A stretch of DNA of 64,000 nucleotides. It comes from Amycolatopsis palatopharyngis (GTDB lineage Bacteria > Actinomycetota > Actinomycetes > Mycobacteriales > Pseudonocardiaceae). Location of the stretch: NCBI RefSeq assembly GCF_003385185.1, contig NZ_PQHZ01000029.1, forward strand, positions 1-64,000, written 5' to 3'. The notes under the pieces are model-generated. The model searched no databases. It was not told where the DNA came from and saw only the letters and a program-made list of their open reading frames with translations. Positions within the stretch are counted from its first letter, which is position 1. The number at the start of each line of letters is the position of its first letter. The position numbers and the translations under genes are program-made. This document shows positions 41,511 to 50,491 of the stretch, one piece after another.

Positions 41511-43024
41511 TGCCGCTGGCGCGCACCTGGTCGGTCGCGCTGCTCGGGGTCGAGGGCAGGCTCGTGGAGATCGAGGCGGACCTCGGCGCCGGGCTCCCCG
41601 GCGTCAAACTGCTCGGTCTGCCGGATCCCGGCCTGCGCGAGGCGAAGGACAGAGTCAAGGCGGCGGTACGCAACAGCGGGCTGGCCTGGCCCGATCGCCA
41701 TGTCACGCTCGGTCTCTCGCCTGCCAACCTGCCCAAAGCAGGATCCGCCTACGACCTGGGGATCGCCGTCGCCGTGCTCGCGGCGGCCAGCATCGCGCCC
41801 GCCGAGAAGCTGCCCGGCACCGCCCTGCTGGGCGAACTGGCACTCGATGGACGGCTGCGCCCGGTGCGCGGCGTCCTCCCTGCGCTGCTCGCGGCCCACC
41901 GAGCCGGGCTCACCCGGGCGGTGGTGCCGGCGGAGTCACTGCCCGAGGCGGCACTCGTGGACGGGATGGAGGTCGGCGGCGCCAGCTGCCTGGCCGATGT
42001 GCTCGAGTGGCTCAGGCAGGAGCGGTCCCTGGACGCTCCTGGCCCACGTACCGGTGATGAACAGCGGCAGCAGGGGCCCGACCTCGCTGACGTCGTCGGC
42101 CAGCCCGAGGCCAGGTGGGCACTGGAGGTGGCCGCGGCGGGCGGGCACCACCTCCTGCTCACGGGGCCGCCGGGAATCGGCAAGACGATGCTCGCGCGAC
42201 GCCTGCCGGGGCTGCTGCCGCTGCTCAGTCCCGCCGAATCCCTCGAGGTCACCGCGGTCCATTCGATCCACGGTTCGCTGGCGCCGACGTCTCCACTGGT
42301 GCGAGTGCCTCCGATCGTCGCGCCGCACCACTCGATCTCCGTGGCCGCGCTGATCGGCGGTGGGAGCGGGCTCGCTGTGCCAGGGGCGATCAGCAGGGCC
42401 CATCGCGGCGTTTTGTTCCTGGATGAGGCATGCGAGTTCGGTCCGCAACGGCTCGAGTCGCTGCGCACCGCGTTGGAGGAGGGCGAGGTGCGTATCGCGC
42501 GCCAACGGGGTGTCGCCCGCTATCCCGCACGATTCCAACTGGTCCTCGCCAGCAATCCGTGTCCCTGCGCTCCGGCGAGAGAGACGGACTGTGCCTGTTC
42601 GCCATCGGCGCGGCGCCGCTATCTGGCTCGGCTGTCCGGTCCGCTCCTGGATCGGGTGGACCTGCGGGTCCGGATGCGTCCCGTCACGGCGATCAGCAGC
42701 CTCGACGGGGGTGAACCAGAGAGCACAAAGGTCGTTCGCCAGCGCGTGCTGCAGGCGCGCGAGCGGGCCGCGCACCGCTGGGCGGGTCGGGGCTGGCAGC
42801 ACAACGGCGAGGTGCCCGGCCCGGTGCTGCGGCGCGAGTTCACGCTGCCCACCTCGGCGACCGCGTTGCTCGAACGCGCGCTGCGCAGAGGCTCGCTGAC
42901 CGCGCGGGGTGCCGATCGTTGTCTGCGAATCGCCTGGACGCTGAGTGACCTCGCCGGGACTCCCCGGCCGGACCCCGACCACGTCGCTGCCGCACTCGAG
43001 TTCCGGGACAGGAGAGCGGCATGA
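41510..43024 (+). CDS. comM: YifB/ComM-family AAA+ Mg-chelatase-like ATPase
   Basis: 504 residues: an N-terminal Lon-protease-like domain, Mg_chelatase AAA+ core with Walker A LTGPPGIGKTMLARR (near residues 218-232), Walker B VLFLDEACEF and a C-terminal lid. ComM is a hexameric branch-migration helicase in natural transformation. ATG 41510 is chosen because homologues begin MxLARTWSVALLG; GTG 41507 is possible. It overlaps dprA by 4 bases. Confidence 0.93.
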   Translation: MPLARTWSVALLGVEGRLVEIEADLGAGLPGVKLLGLPDPGLREAKDRVKAAVRNSGLAWPDRHVTLGLSPANLPKAGSAYDLGIAVAVLAAASIAPAEKLPGTALLGELALDGRLRPVRGVLPALLAAHRAGLTRAVVPAESLPEAALVDGMEVGGASCLADVLEWLRQERSLDAPGPRTGDEQRQQGPDLADVVGQPEARWALEVAAAGGHHLLLTGPPGIGKTMLARRLPGLLPLLSPAESLEVTAVHSIHGSLAPTSPLVRVPPIVAPHHSISVAALIGGGSGLAVPGAISRAHRGVLFLDEACEFGPQRLESLRTALEEGEVRIARQRGVARYPARFQLVLASNPCPCAPARETDCACSPSARRRYLARLSGPLLDRVDLRVRMRPVTAISSLDGGEPESTKVVRQRVLQARERAAHRWAGRGWQHNGEVPGPVLRREFTLPTSATALLERALRRGSLTARGADRCLRIAWTLSDLAGTPRPDPDHVAAALEFRDRRAA

Positions 43025-44193
43025 GCACGGTCGCGCCCACTGGCGAGGCGCGCCTCGCGCGGGCCTATCTGCTGCGGGTCGCGGAGCCGCCCGCGCCGGC
43101 GCTGGCCGCGTTCGTCGCGGCACGAGGGGCAGCCGAAGCGGCGGAGCGGGTACGTGCCGGTCAGGTGCCTGAGCTCGTGGCACAGGAGACCAGTGCCCGT
43201 CGGGAACTGGAGCTGGCCGAGCGTGATCTTGCCGAGGCCACGAGGCTCGGCATGCGGCTGATCACGCCGGAGGACGAGGAATGGCCGGCGTGGCCCCTGC
43301 TGTCGCTTGAGGTGGCGACCGGCAGGGGAGCGGGCGGGCTGGCGCCGCCGCTCGCGCTGTGGGGCCGCGGCGAGGGCAAACTCGACGTGCTCACGGAACG
43401 GGCCGTTGCCGTCGTTGGCGCCCGGGCGGCCACCGGGTACGGGGAGTACACGGCGGCCGAGTTCGGGCATGGGCTCGCCTGCGCCGGCATGACGGTTGTC
43501 TCCGGTGCGGCGTACGGCATCGACGGGGCCGCACACCGGGGTTGTCTCGCGGGCGAGGGGCCGACCATCGCGGTTCTCGGCTGCGGGCTGGACGCGGGCT
43601 ACCCGGCCGGACACGTTGGGCTGCTCGACAGGGTGACCAGCAACGGCCTGGTGATCAGCGAGTATCCGCCCGGCACACCACCTGCCCGGCATCGTTTCCT
43701 GGTACGCAACCGGCTGATCGCCGCCCTCACCAGTGGAACCGTGGTCGTGGAGGCGGGCGGCCGCAGCGGAGCGCGCAACACGGCCGGACGAGCGAGCGCA
43801 TTGGGCAAGGTAGTCATGGCGGTTCCTGGACCGGTCGGCTCCGTGCTGTCGGTGGGCTGTCACGCGCTCATCCGCGCTGCTGATGCGACTTTGGTGGCCT
43901 CGGTGGCCGACGTGCTGGACAGCGTCGGCCCACTGGGATCCGCTGTACCGGAAACGCCCCGGCCGAAACGCTCCACGGACGGACTCGGCCCGCAGGCCCT
44001 TCGCGTGTACGAGGCACTGGGCGGAAGGCAGGGAAAATCACCCGATCGTGTGGCGACCGAATCGGGAGTGCCGCTCCCGCGCGTTCGTGCGCTGTTACCG
44101 CAACTGGAGCTGGACGGGCTGGCCGAACGTTGCGAGAGCGGCTGGCGGCGGAACGGTCGAGGTGGGGGCGTCGCGGGGCGTGGCGATGCTTGA
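43021..44193 (+). CDS. dprA: DNA-processing protein DprA
   Basis: 390 residues: Rossmann-fold DprA core with GARAATGYGEYTAAEF, VSGAAYGIDGAAHRG, VLGCGLDAGYP and SEYPPGTPPARHRFLVRNRLIA, then a winged-helix-like C-terminus. DprA loads RecA on incoming single-stranded DNA. No DNA-uptake genes are in the window, so in this organism it may serve recombination more generally. Confidence 0.95.
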   Translation: MSTVAPTGEARLARAYLLRVAEPPAPALAAFVAARGAAEAAERVRAGQVPELVAQETSARRELELAERDLAEATRLGMRLITPEDEEWPAWPLLSLEVATGRGAGGLAPPLALWGRGEGKLDVLTERAVAVVGARAATGYGEYTAAEFGHGLACAGMTVVSGAAYGIDGAAHRGCLAGEGPTIAVLGCGLDAGYPAGHVGLLDRVTSNGLVISEYPPGTPPARHRFLVRNRLIAALTSGTVVVEAGGRSGARNTAGRASALGKVVMAVPGPVGSVLSVGCHALIRAADATLVASVADVLDSVGPLGSAVPETPRPKRSTDGLGPQALRVYEALGGRQGKSPDRVATESGVPLPRVRALLPQLELDGLAERCESGWRRNGRGGGVAGRGDA

Positions 44194-44226
44194 CCGCAGC
44201 CCTCTGGTGGCGCAGCGTCCAGTGTT

Positions 44227-45270
44227 ATGGCGTCCCTGTCACGACGAGCAGATCTGCTCCGCGTTCGGTCCCGGTTGCCGCGCGCCGCCGGCGAACTTGT
44301 CGCCGAGTACGAGCGGCACCTGACATTGGAGCGTGGGCTCTCCGCGCACACCGTGCGCGCCTACCTCGGCGATGTGGTGTCGTTTCTGGGATTCCTGCAC
44401 GGAGTGAGCGAGAGCGAAAGCCGGGATGAGGAAATCCCCGGCGGCCGCTCGGTCGAAACCACACCCACCGATGACACCGCGGGCCCGCTGGACGGACTCG
44501 ACATAGCGGAACTGCGGGCCTGGCTGGCCGGCCAGCGCGCCACCGGGTTGACCAGGGCCACACTGTCCCGGCGCGCGGCCGCCGTGCGCACCTTCACCGC
44601 ATGGGCACACAAGCGGGGCGAACTCGCCACGGATCCAGGGTCGCGTCTGGTTGCCCCGCGTCCGCAGCGCACGTTGCCCGGGGTGCTGCGCCCTGGCGAA
44701 GCCGGTGCGGTGATGCGGGCGTCCAGTGCGGGAGCACGCGAGCGGGATCCGGTCGCGTTGCGTGACCACGCGCTGGTGGAGTTGCTCTACGCCACTGGTA
44801 TCCGTGTGGCGGAGTTGTGCGGTCTGGACATCGGTGACCTCGACTTCGACCGGCGGGTGCTCCGGGTGCTCGGCAAGGGTTCACGTGAACGGACTGTGCC
44901 GTTCGGCGTTCCGGCCGCGGGAGCGGTACGCGACTGGATCGACGACGGGAGGCCGCACGTACTGGCGAACCGCGGGGTCACCTCGGCGGAACCGGCGTTG
45001 TTCCTGGGCGTCCGGGGCGCCAGGATGGATCCGAGGGCAGTGCGCCGGGTGGTGCATGACGCCGTGGATTCCGTGCAGGGAGCGGCGTCGATGGGGCCGC
45101 ACGGCCTGCGCCACTCGGCGGCTACTCACCTACTGGAAGGGGGCGCTGACCTTCGCAGCGTTCAGGAATTACTCGGTCACGCTACGCTTGCGACGACGCA
45201 GCTCTACACTCACGTGACAGTCGAGCGGCTGAAGGCGATCCATGACCGAACCCACCCCCGAGCCCGATGA
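44227..45270 (+). CDS. xerC: Tyrosine recombinase XerC-like
   Basis: 347-residue tyrosine recombinase. An N-terminal SAM-like core-binding domain (YERHLTLERGLSAHTVRAYLGDV) is split by an acidic insert of about 25 residues near 60-85. The catalytic Arg lies in YATGIRVAELCGL, H-x-x-R in HGLRHSAATHLLEGG, and the Tyr nucleophile in TLATTQLYTHVT. It probably resolves chromosome dimers with XerD. Its last 29 bases overlap the whiG start, an unusually long coding overlap. Confidence 0.92.
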   Translation: MASLSRRADLLRVRSRLPRAAGELVAEYERHLTLERGLSAHTVRAYLGDVVSFLGFLHGVSESESRDEEIPGGRSVETTPTDDTAGPLDGLDIAELRAWLAGQRATGLTRATLSRRAAAVRTFTAWAHKRGELATDPGSRLVAPRPQRTLPGVLRPGEAGAVMRASSAGARERDPVALRDHALVELLYATGIRVAELCGLDIGDLDFDRRVLRVLGKGSRERTVPFGVPAAGAVRDWIDDGRPHVLANRGVTSAEPALFLGVRGARMDPRAVRRVVHDAVDSVQGAASMGPHGLRHSAATHLLEGGADLRSVQELLGHATLATTQLYTHVTVERLKAIHDRTHPRAR

Positions 45271-46162
45271 GGGTGTGCAGCCGACCTCGCACAAGCCGGG
45301 AGATCACCCTGACCGCGTTACTGCCTCCGAGAACACCGAGACCCGGGCCGTCATGACGGCCCAGTACGAGCTCGCCGAGAAGGGTGAGACCGAGAACGGT
45401 GATGTCGACGCCGGCATCCAGGCGTTGTGGCGGCAGTTCTCGTGTGCTCCTGAGCAGCGGCTTCGCGATCGGCTTGTGCTGCACTACGCGCCGCTGGTCA
45501 AGTACGTCGCTGGCCGGGTGGGTACGGGCCTGCCCACCCATGTGGACGTCGGCGACCTGGTGCAGTCCGGCATCTTCGGACTCGTCGACGCCATCGAGAA
45601 GTTCGATCCGGAACGCGGACTGCGGTTCGAGACCTACGCGATGCAGCGCATCCGGGGTGCGATCCTGGACGATCTGCGATCCCAGGACTGGGTACCGAGA
45701 GTGGTGCGCAGCCGCGCTCGCGAGGCCGAGCGCGCGCTTGAGCGGTTGGGGGCGCGGCTGCACCGCACACCCACGGACGCCGAGCTGGCCACCGAGCTCG
45801 GTATCACGGCGAACGACCTCCGGGATCTCTACGGTCAGTTGCGCCTGACCAGCGTGGTCGCGTTGGAAGACCTGGTCGCGGCGGGCAAGGACAGCGGTTC
45901 GCTGGTGGACACGCTGCCCGACGACGACGCCGTGGATCCGGTCGCCGTCCTGGTCGACCAGGACAATCGCCGGCAGCTGGCCGAGGCCATCGCGCAACTC
46001 AACGAGCGCGACCGGGTGGTCGTCAGCCTCTACTACTTCGAGAACCTCACTTTGGCCGAGATCGGGAAGGTCCTCGGAGTGACGGAGTCCCGGGTGAGCC
46101 AGTTACATACCCGCGCTGTGCTTCGGTTGCGTGCGAAACTGGTCGAGCAGGCCACCGTCTGA
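45242..46162 (+). CDS. whiG: RNA polymerase sigma factor WhiG (FliA family)
   Basis: 306-residue sigma factor of the FliA/WhiG group. Region 2 includes HVDVGDLVQSGIFGLVDAIEKFDPERGLRFETYAMQRIRGAILDDLR, region 4 the helix-turn-helix NLTLAEIGKVLGVTESRVSQL. The N-terminal 65 residues are acidic and poorly conserved; an internal ATG at 45353 is an alternative start. In Streptomyces WhiG starts aerial-hypha sporulation genes, so a sporulating or mycelial life style is suggested. The preferred ATG follows GAAGGCGATCC and lies within the xerC 3' end. Confidence 0.92.
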   Translation: MTEPTPEPDEGVQPTSHKPGDHPDRVTASENTETRAVMTAQYELAEKGETENGDVDAGIQALWRQFSCAPEQRLRDRLVLHYAPLVKYVAGRVGTGLPTHVDVGDLVQSGIFGLVDAIEKFDPERGLRFETYAMQRIRGAILDDLRSQDWVPRVVRSRAREAERALERLGARLHRTPTDAELATELGITANDLRDLYGQLRLTSVVALEDLVAAGKDSGSLVDTLPDDDAVDPVAVLVDQDNRRQLAEAIAQLNERDRVVVSLYYFENLTLAEIGKVLGVTESRVSQLHTRAVLRLRAKLVEQATV

Positions 46163-46180
46163 ATCGCCTCGATGGGGCGT

Positions 46181-46735
46181 TCAGCCAGCCGCGTCCCATG
46201 GCTTCAGTCGCAGCCTGGTGTCCGGCCGGACCAGTCGCAGCGGGTTCAGGTAGTCACCCGCCCTGAGTGCGCCCCAGTGCAGGCAGGCGGCCACCGGGCA
46301 GTTCTCGTGGCCCGCGGTCACCTTGCCGATCACTTGTCCGCGGTAAATCTGTTCTCCGGTGCGTACCGCGGAGATCACCGGCTCGTAGGTGGTCCGCAGC
46401 TCGCCATCGTGGTCGATGGAAACCACTCCACGGCCCGCCACCGTGCCGGCGAATCGCACGGCGCCCTCGCCTGCGGCGAGAACCGGACGCCCCACCTCGG
46501 TTCCCAGGTCGACGCCACGGTGACCCGGTGCGTACGGATGCGCGGGTGCATCGAAGTTCCTGGTGACCGGCGGATCCGGAGACAGCGGCCAGTCGAAGCG
46601 CGGTTCGGGATCGCCGGGAGCGAAACGTACCGCCGCTGCCTGCGGGGTCAGCCACGACAGGACGAGGAGCGAGATCGTCAACAGCAGCGCGAGCGGTGAA
46701 CGCCTCAGCCGCCGGTGGGCTTGGTCGATGGACAT
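46181..46735 (-). CDS. M23-family peptidase-like exported protein
   Basis: 184 residues with a signal peptide or anchor (basic start, hydrophobic LALLLTISLLVLSWL, Ala-rich cleavage region near 35). The LytM fold is visible: HRGVDLG supplies the first His and Asp, and CLHWG the second motif. The usual HxH is C-L-H here, so the zinc-ligand His is kept but the catalytic first His is Cys. It may be a degenerate, regulatory LytM protein. It is convergent with whiG. A longer frame reaches 46969 but has no support. Confidence 0.8.
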   Translation of the reverse strand: MSIDQAHRRLRRSPLALLLTISLLVLSWLTPQAAAVRFAPGDPEPRFDWPLSPDPPVTRNFDAPAHPYAPGHRGVDLGTEVGRPVLAAGEGAVRFAGTVAGRGVVSIDHDGELRTTYEPVISAVRTGEQIYRGQVIGKVTAGHENCPVAACLHWGALRAGDYLNPLRLVRPDTRLRLKPWDAAG

Positions 46736-46785
46736 GGGCTCAAACTGCGGCCGGCGGCGGCCGCGTGGGGAGTGCCGCGCGAATC

Positions 46786-46794
46786 TGTGGACAA
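46786..46794 (-). promoter_or_regulatory. DnaA box
   Basis: TGTGGACAA on the plus strand is a perfect DnaA box TTGTCCACA on the minus strand. It lies 50 bases upstream of the M23 gene, in the gap between it and rpsB. Confidence 0.45.
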
Positions 46795-46847
46795 CCGGAC
46801 GCGTCAGGAACAACCAGGCGCCACGCCGTTTGCCAACCTGCGCCGCG

Positions 46848-46891
46848 CCCGCGACTACCGCGCTTTCCCGGGAAAGCGCGGTAGTCGCGGG
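46848..46891. repeat. 44-bp perfect palindrome with TTTCCCGGGAAA core
   Basis: Every base pairs about the centre 46869/46870; the core is GCTTTCCCGGGAAAGC. It belongs to the same family as the pair at 8063-8129, with compensating changes in the arms (GC for AT at several steps), which shows that pairing is conserved. Confidence 0.8.
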
Positions 46892-46943
46892 CTCGGGGTG
46901 GGGGCGCTGTGACCTGGCCGGTATCGGTGCCGGTCGGGTGGCG

Positions 46944-47087
46944 TACAATCTGTACCGCAGTCTGTGCATGCACTGACTGACTCCGCAGTGCCGTGCGCAT
47001 CCCGCCGGGATTTCAGCTGAAACTCCTGGTCAGCGGGACACACGACGTTCGGCGGTCCCCCCGGTTCCTTGACCGAGGGGTCCGAAC
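46944..47087 (+). promoter_or_regulatory. rpsB promoter element and leader hairpin
   Basis: TACAAT (46944-46949) is a good -10 but has no clear -35. About 100 bases on, GTTCGG plus CCCC (47047-47060) can pair with GGGG plus CCGAAC (47077-47087). The leader to rpsB is about 240 bases. Such leaders often mediate S2 autoregulation; that role here is inference. The rest of the 460-base gap holds the palindrome and DnaA box listed separately. Confidence 0.35.
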
Positions 47088-47196
47088 GCCGGCGCGGCAC
47101 CAGGGCGAACGGCTACCTGGCCGATCGCGACAAAACCGACCGCGCATGCCGGCGAACGCACGGCATGCCCAAGATAGAAGAGGTGCGAATCCGGCT

Positions 47197-48087
47197 ATGG
47201 CCGTCGTCACCATGAAGCAGCTGCTCGACTCCGGCGTGCACTTCGGGCACCAGACCCGCCGCTGGAACCCGAAGATGAAGCGCTACATCTTCACCGAGCG
47301 CAACGGTATCTACATCATTGACCTGCAGCAGACGCTGACCTACATCGACCGCGCCTTCGAGTTCATCAAGGAGACGGTCGCGCACGGCGGCACGATCATG
47401 TTCGTGGGCACGAAGAAGCAGGCCCAGGAAGCGATCGCGGCCGAGGCCCTGCGCGTCGGCATGCCCTTCGTGAACCAGCGCTGGCTCGGCGGAATGCTGA
47501 CCAACTTCCAGACCGTGCACCGCCGTCTCCAGCGGCTCAAGGAACTCGAGTCCATGGAGCAGACCGGCGGTTTCGTGGGCCTGAACAAGCGCGAGATCCT
47601 CACGCTCACCCGCGAGAAGGACAAGCTGGAGAAGACCCTCGGCGGTATCCGCGATATGTCCAAGGTGCCCAGCGCCGTGTGGATCGTGGACACCAAGAAG
47701 GAGCACATCGCCGTCGGTGAGGCGCGCAAGCTCAACATCCCGGTGGTCGCGATCCTGGACACCAACTGTGACCCGGACGAGGTCGACTACCCGATCCCGG
47801 GTAACGACGACGCGATCCGCTCCGCGGCGCTGCTGACCAAGGTCGTCGCCGAGGCCGCCGCGGCTGGCCTGATGGCCCGCTCGGGCCGCAACGGTTCCGC
47901 CGCCGACGGTCAGGACAAGCCGGAGCCGGGTGTGGCCTCGGACGAGCCGCTGGCCGAGTGGGAGAAGGAACTTCTCGCCGGCTCCGACTCCGCCGCTGGT
48001 GACGCCGAGAAGGCCGAGACCAGCGTCGAGGCCGCGACCCAGGAGACCGAGCAGCCCCAGCAGACCGAGCAGACCACCGCGTCCTGA
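47197..48087 (+). CDS. rpsB: 30S ribosomal protein S2
   Basis: 296-residue S2: MKQLLDSGVHFGHQTRRWNPKM, FVGTKKQAQEAI and NQRWLGGMLTNF are diagnostic. The C-terminal 65 residues form an acidic Glu/Ala/Gln tail absent from shorter S2 proteins. ATG 47197. It heads the rpsB-tsf pair. Confidence 0.97.
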   Translation: MAVVTMKQLLDSGVHFGHQTRRWNPKMKRYIFTERNGIYIIDLQQTLTYIDRAFEFIKETVAHGGTIMFVGTKKQAQEAIAAEALRVGMPFVNQRWLGGMLTNFQTVHRRLQRLKELESMEQTGGFVGLNKREILTLTREKDKLEKTLGGIRDMSKVPSAVWIVDTKKEHIAVGEARKLNIPVVAILDTNCDPDEVDYPIPGNDDAIRSAALLTKVVAEAAAAGLMARSGRNGSAADGQDKPEPGVASDEPLAEWEKELLAGSDSAAGDAEKAETSVEAATQETEQPQQTEQTTAS

Positions 48088-48113
48088 CGGCGGTTCGAAC
48101 ACCGACTTCGAGT

Positions 48114-48145
48114 TGCCCCGCGGCCGTCCCGGCGGCCGCGGGGCA
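48114..48145 (+). terminator. rpsB-tsf intergenic hairpin
   Basis: TGCCCCGCGGCC (48114-48125) and its exact complement (48134-48145) make a 12-bp stem with an 8-base loop between rpsB and tsf. It probably attenuates transcription so that EF-Ts is made in smaller amounts than S2. Confidence 0.65.
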
Positions 48146-48194
48146 CAGCCACCAAACCATCCCGCGTACAGGGGAAAAGGAACGGAAACGCACG

Positions 48195-49019
48195 ATGGCG
48201 AACTACACCGCGGCAGACGTGAAGCGCCTCCGCGAACTCACCGGTGCCGGCATGATGAACTGCAAGAAGGCACTGGAGGACAGCGACGGCGACTTCGACA
48301 AGGCCGTTGAGTTCCTGCGCATCAAGGGTGCCAAGGACGTCGGCAAGCGCGCTGAGCGCGCGACGGCCGAGGGCCTGGTCGCCGGCGAGGGCGGCGCGCT
48401 GATCGAACTGAACTCCGAGACGGACTTCGTCGCCAAGAACGCGGAGTTCCAGCAGTTGGCCGCGAGGATCGTCGAGGCGGCGAAGGCCACCAAGACCAGC
48501 GACGCCGAGCAGCTGAAGGCCGCCGACCTCGGCGGAAAGACGGTGGACGAGGCCGTGCAGGAGCTCGCCGCCAAGATCGGTGAGAAGCTCGAGCTGCGCA
48601 GGGCCGCCTACTTCGACGGCACCGTGTCCACCTACCTGCACCGCCGTGGCGCCGATCTGCCGCCCGCGGTCGGCGTGCTCGTCGAGTACACCGGTGAGGG
48701 TGACGCGGCCGCTGACGCCGCTCGTGGCGCCGCACTGCAGGTCGCCGCACTCAAGGCGAAGTTCCTCACCCGCGACGAGGTGCCCAGCGAGCTCGTGGAC
48801 AACGAGTGGCGCATCGCCGAGCAGACCGCCCGCGAGGAGGGCAAGCCGGAGCAGGCTCTGCCCAAGATCATCGAGGGCAAGGTCAACGCCTTCTACAAGG
48901 ACGCCGTGCTGCTCGACCAGCCCTCGGTGACCGACAACAAGAAGACGGTCAAGGCTCTGCTCGACGAGGCGGGTGTGACCGTCACCCGGTTCGTCCGCTT
49001 CGAGGTCGGCCAGCAGTAG
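48195..49019 (+). CDS. tsf: Elongation factor Ts
   Basis: 274 residues: UBA-like N-terminus (YTAADVKRLRELTGAGMMNCKKAL), the EF-Tu-contact motif SETDFVAKN and a dimerisation-type C-terminal core. It recycles EF-Tu-GDP. Conserved order rpsB-tsf. Confidence 0.97.
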   Translation: MANYTAADVKRLRELTGAGMMNCKKALEDSDGDFDKAVEFLRIKGAKDVGKRAERATAEGLVAGEGGALIELNSETDFVAKNAEFQQLAARIVEAAKATKTSDAEQLKAADLGGKTVDEAVQELAAKIGEKLELRRAAYFDGTVSTYLHRRGADLPPAVGVLVEYTGEGDAAADAARGAALQVAALKAKFLTRDEVPSELVDNEWRIAEQTAREEGKPEQALPKIIEGKVNAFYKDAVLLDQPSVTDNKKTVKALLDEAGVTVTRFVRFEVGQQ

Positions 49020-49041
49020 ACCGACGTACGCGACACGGACA

Positions 49042-49076
49042 GTGCCCCGTCTCCGGCAGCGTCGGGGACGGGGCAC
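49042..49076 (+). terminator. Terminator after tsf
   Basis: GTGCCCCGTC (49042-49051) and its exact complement (49067-49076) form a 10-bp stem with a 15-base loop between tsf and pyrH. No T-tract follows. Confidence 0.65.
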
Positions 49077-49126
49077 CGTCATGACAGATCCGGGTGTCCC
49101 GCCGAAGCAGGAGGCTGAGCTTAGAC

Positions 49127-49873
49127 ATGGGTGAAGATCGACCGGAGGGCGGCTACCGGCGAGTGCTGCTCAAACTGGGCGGCGAGATGTTGGGTGGCGG
49201 CGCGGTCGGTGTCGATCCCGATGTCGTGCACTCGGTGGCCGTGCAGATCGCGAACGTCGTTCGCGACGGAGTGCAGTTGGCCGTGGTGATCGGGGGCGGC
49301 AACTACTTCCGGGGAGCTGAACTCTCCCAGCGCGGCATGGACCGCGACCGGGCTGACTACATGGCGATGCTTGGCACGGTGATGAACTGCCTCGCGCTGC
49401 AGGACTTCCTGGAGAAGGAAGGCGTTCCGACCAGGGTGCAGAGTGCGATCACGATGGGGCAGGTCGCGGAGCCCTACATCCCCCGCCGGGCCGAGCGTCA
49501 TCTGGAAAAGGGTCGCGTCGTGATCTTCGCGGCCGGTGTGGGAATGCCGTACTTCTCGACCGACACGGCCGCCGCGCAGCGTGCGCTGGAGATCGGTTGT
49601 GACGCGGTGCTGATGGCCAAGGCGGTGGACGGGGTGTACACCGCGGACCCGAAGACCGACCCGGGGGCCAAGATGTTCCACGAGATCACGCACCGGGAGG
49701 TGCTCGAGCGTGGCCTCAAGGTCGCCGACGCCACCGCCTTCAGTCTTTGCATGGACAACAACATGCCGATCATCGTCTTCAACCTGCTCACCGAGGGGAA
49801 CATCGCCCGCGCGGTGAGTGGTGAGAGGATCGGCACATTGGTGAACACCCCCGCCGGTCGCATCCAGGTGTAG
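49127..49873 (+). CDS. pyrH: UMP kinase
   Basis: 248 residues of the amino-acid-kinase fold: RVLLKLGGEML, VIGGGNYFRGAE, GVGMPYFSTDTAAAQRA and the C-terminal GTLVNTP. It phosphorylates UMP and is normally inhibited by UTP. ATG 49127 is preferred (AGGAGG upstream, 12-base spacing); a GTG at 49094 would add 11 residues upstream of that site. Confidence 0.96.
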   Translation: MGEDRPEGGYRRVLLKLGGEMLGGGAVGVDPDVVHSVAVQIANVVRDGVQLAVVIGGGNYFRGAELSQRGMDRDRADYMAMLGTVMNCLALQDFLEKEGVPTRVQSAITMGQVAEPYIPRRAERHLEKGRVVIFAAGVGMPYFSTDTAAAQRALEIGCDAVLMAKAVDGVYTADPKTDPGAKMFHEITHREVLERGLKVADATAFSLCMDNNMPIIVFNLLTEGNIARAVSGERIGTLVNTPAGRIQV

Positions 49874-49929
49874 ACCTGCTGGGATTCCGCCACAGCCAAC
49901 GAGCAGCGCCACATGAGCAAGGAGTAGCC

Positions 49930-50487
49930 GTGATCGACGAGACCCTCCTCGACGCCGAGGAGAAGATGGAAAAAGCGGTGTCCGTCGCCAAGGAGGATCT
50001 GGCGTCGGTGCGGACCGGCCGTGCGACCCCGTCGATGTTCTCCCGGATCCACGTCGAGTACTACGGTGCTCTCACGCCGCTGAACCAGCTCGCGAGTGTG
50101 AGCATCCCGGAAGCACGCATGGCCGTCGTCAAGCCTTACGACGCCAGTCAGCTGGGCGAGATCGAGAAGGCGATCCGGGACTCCGATCTCGGTGTGAACC
50201 CGAGCAACGACGGCACCATCATCCGTATCTCCATTCCGCAGCTCACCGAGGAGCGGCGCAAGGAGATGGTGAAGGTCGCCAAGAGCAAGGGTGAGGACGC
50301 CAAGATCTCCATCCGTAGTGTGCGCCGCAAGGCCAAGGAGGAGCTCGACCGGATCGGCAAGGACGGCGAGGCAGGCGAGGACGAGGTCGCGCGTGCGGAG
50401 AAGGAGCTGCAGCACCTGACCGACAGCTACGTCTCCCAGGTCGAGGAGCTCGTGAAGCACAAAGAAGCCGAACTGCTCGAGGTGTGA
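49930..50487 (+). CDS. frr: Ribosome recycling factor
   Basis: 185 residues: the RRF fold with SVRTGRATPSMFSRIHVEYYG, IRISIPQLTEERRKEMVK and ARISIRSVRR-like segment KISIRSVRRKAKEEL. It splits post-termination ribosomes with EF-G. GTG start. Confidence 0.97.
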   Translation: MIDETLLDAEEKMEKAVSVAKEDLASVRTGRATPSMFSRIHVEYYGALTPLNQLASVSIPEARMAVVKPYDASQLGEIEKAIRDSDLGVNPSNDGTIIRISIPQLTEERRKEMVKVAKSKGEDAKISIRSVRRKAKEELDRIGKDGEAGEDEVARAEKELQHLTDSYVSQVEELVKHKEAELLEV

Positions 50488-50491
50488 GCGG

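Noticed and set aside
42619..43863. 414-codon minus-strand frame across comM-dprA
   Set aside because: Both comM and dprA are certain; the antisense protein is low-complexity Arg/Pro sequence.
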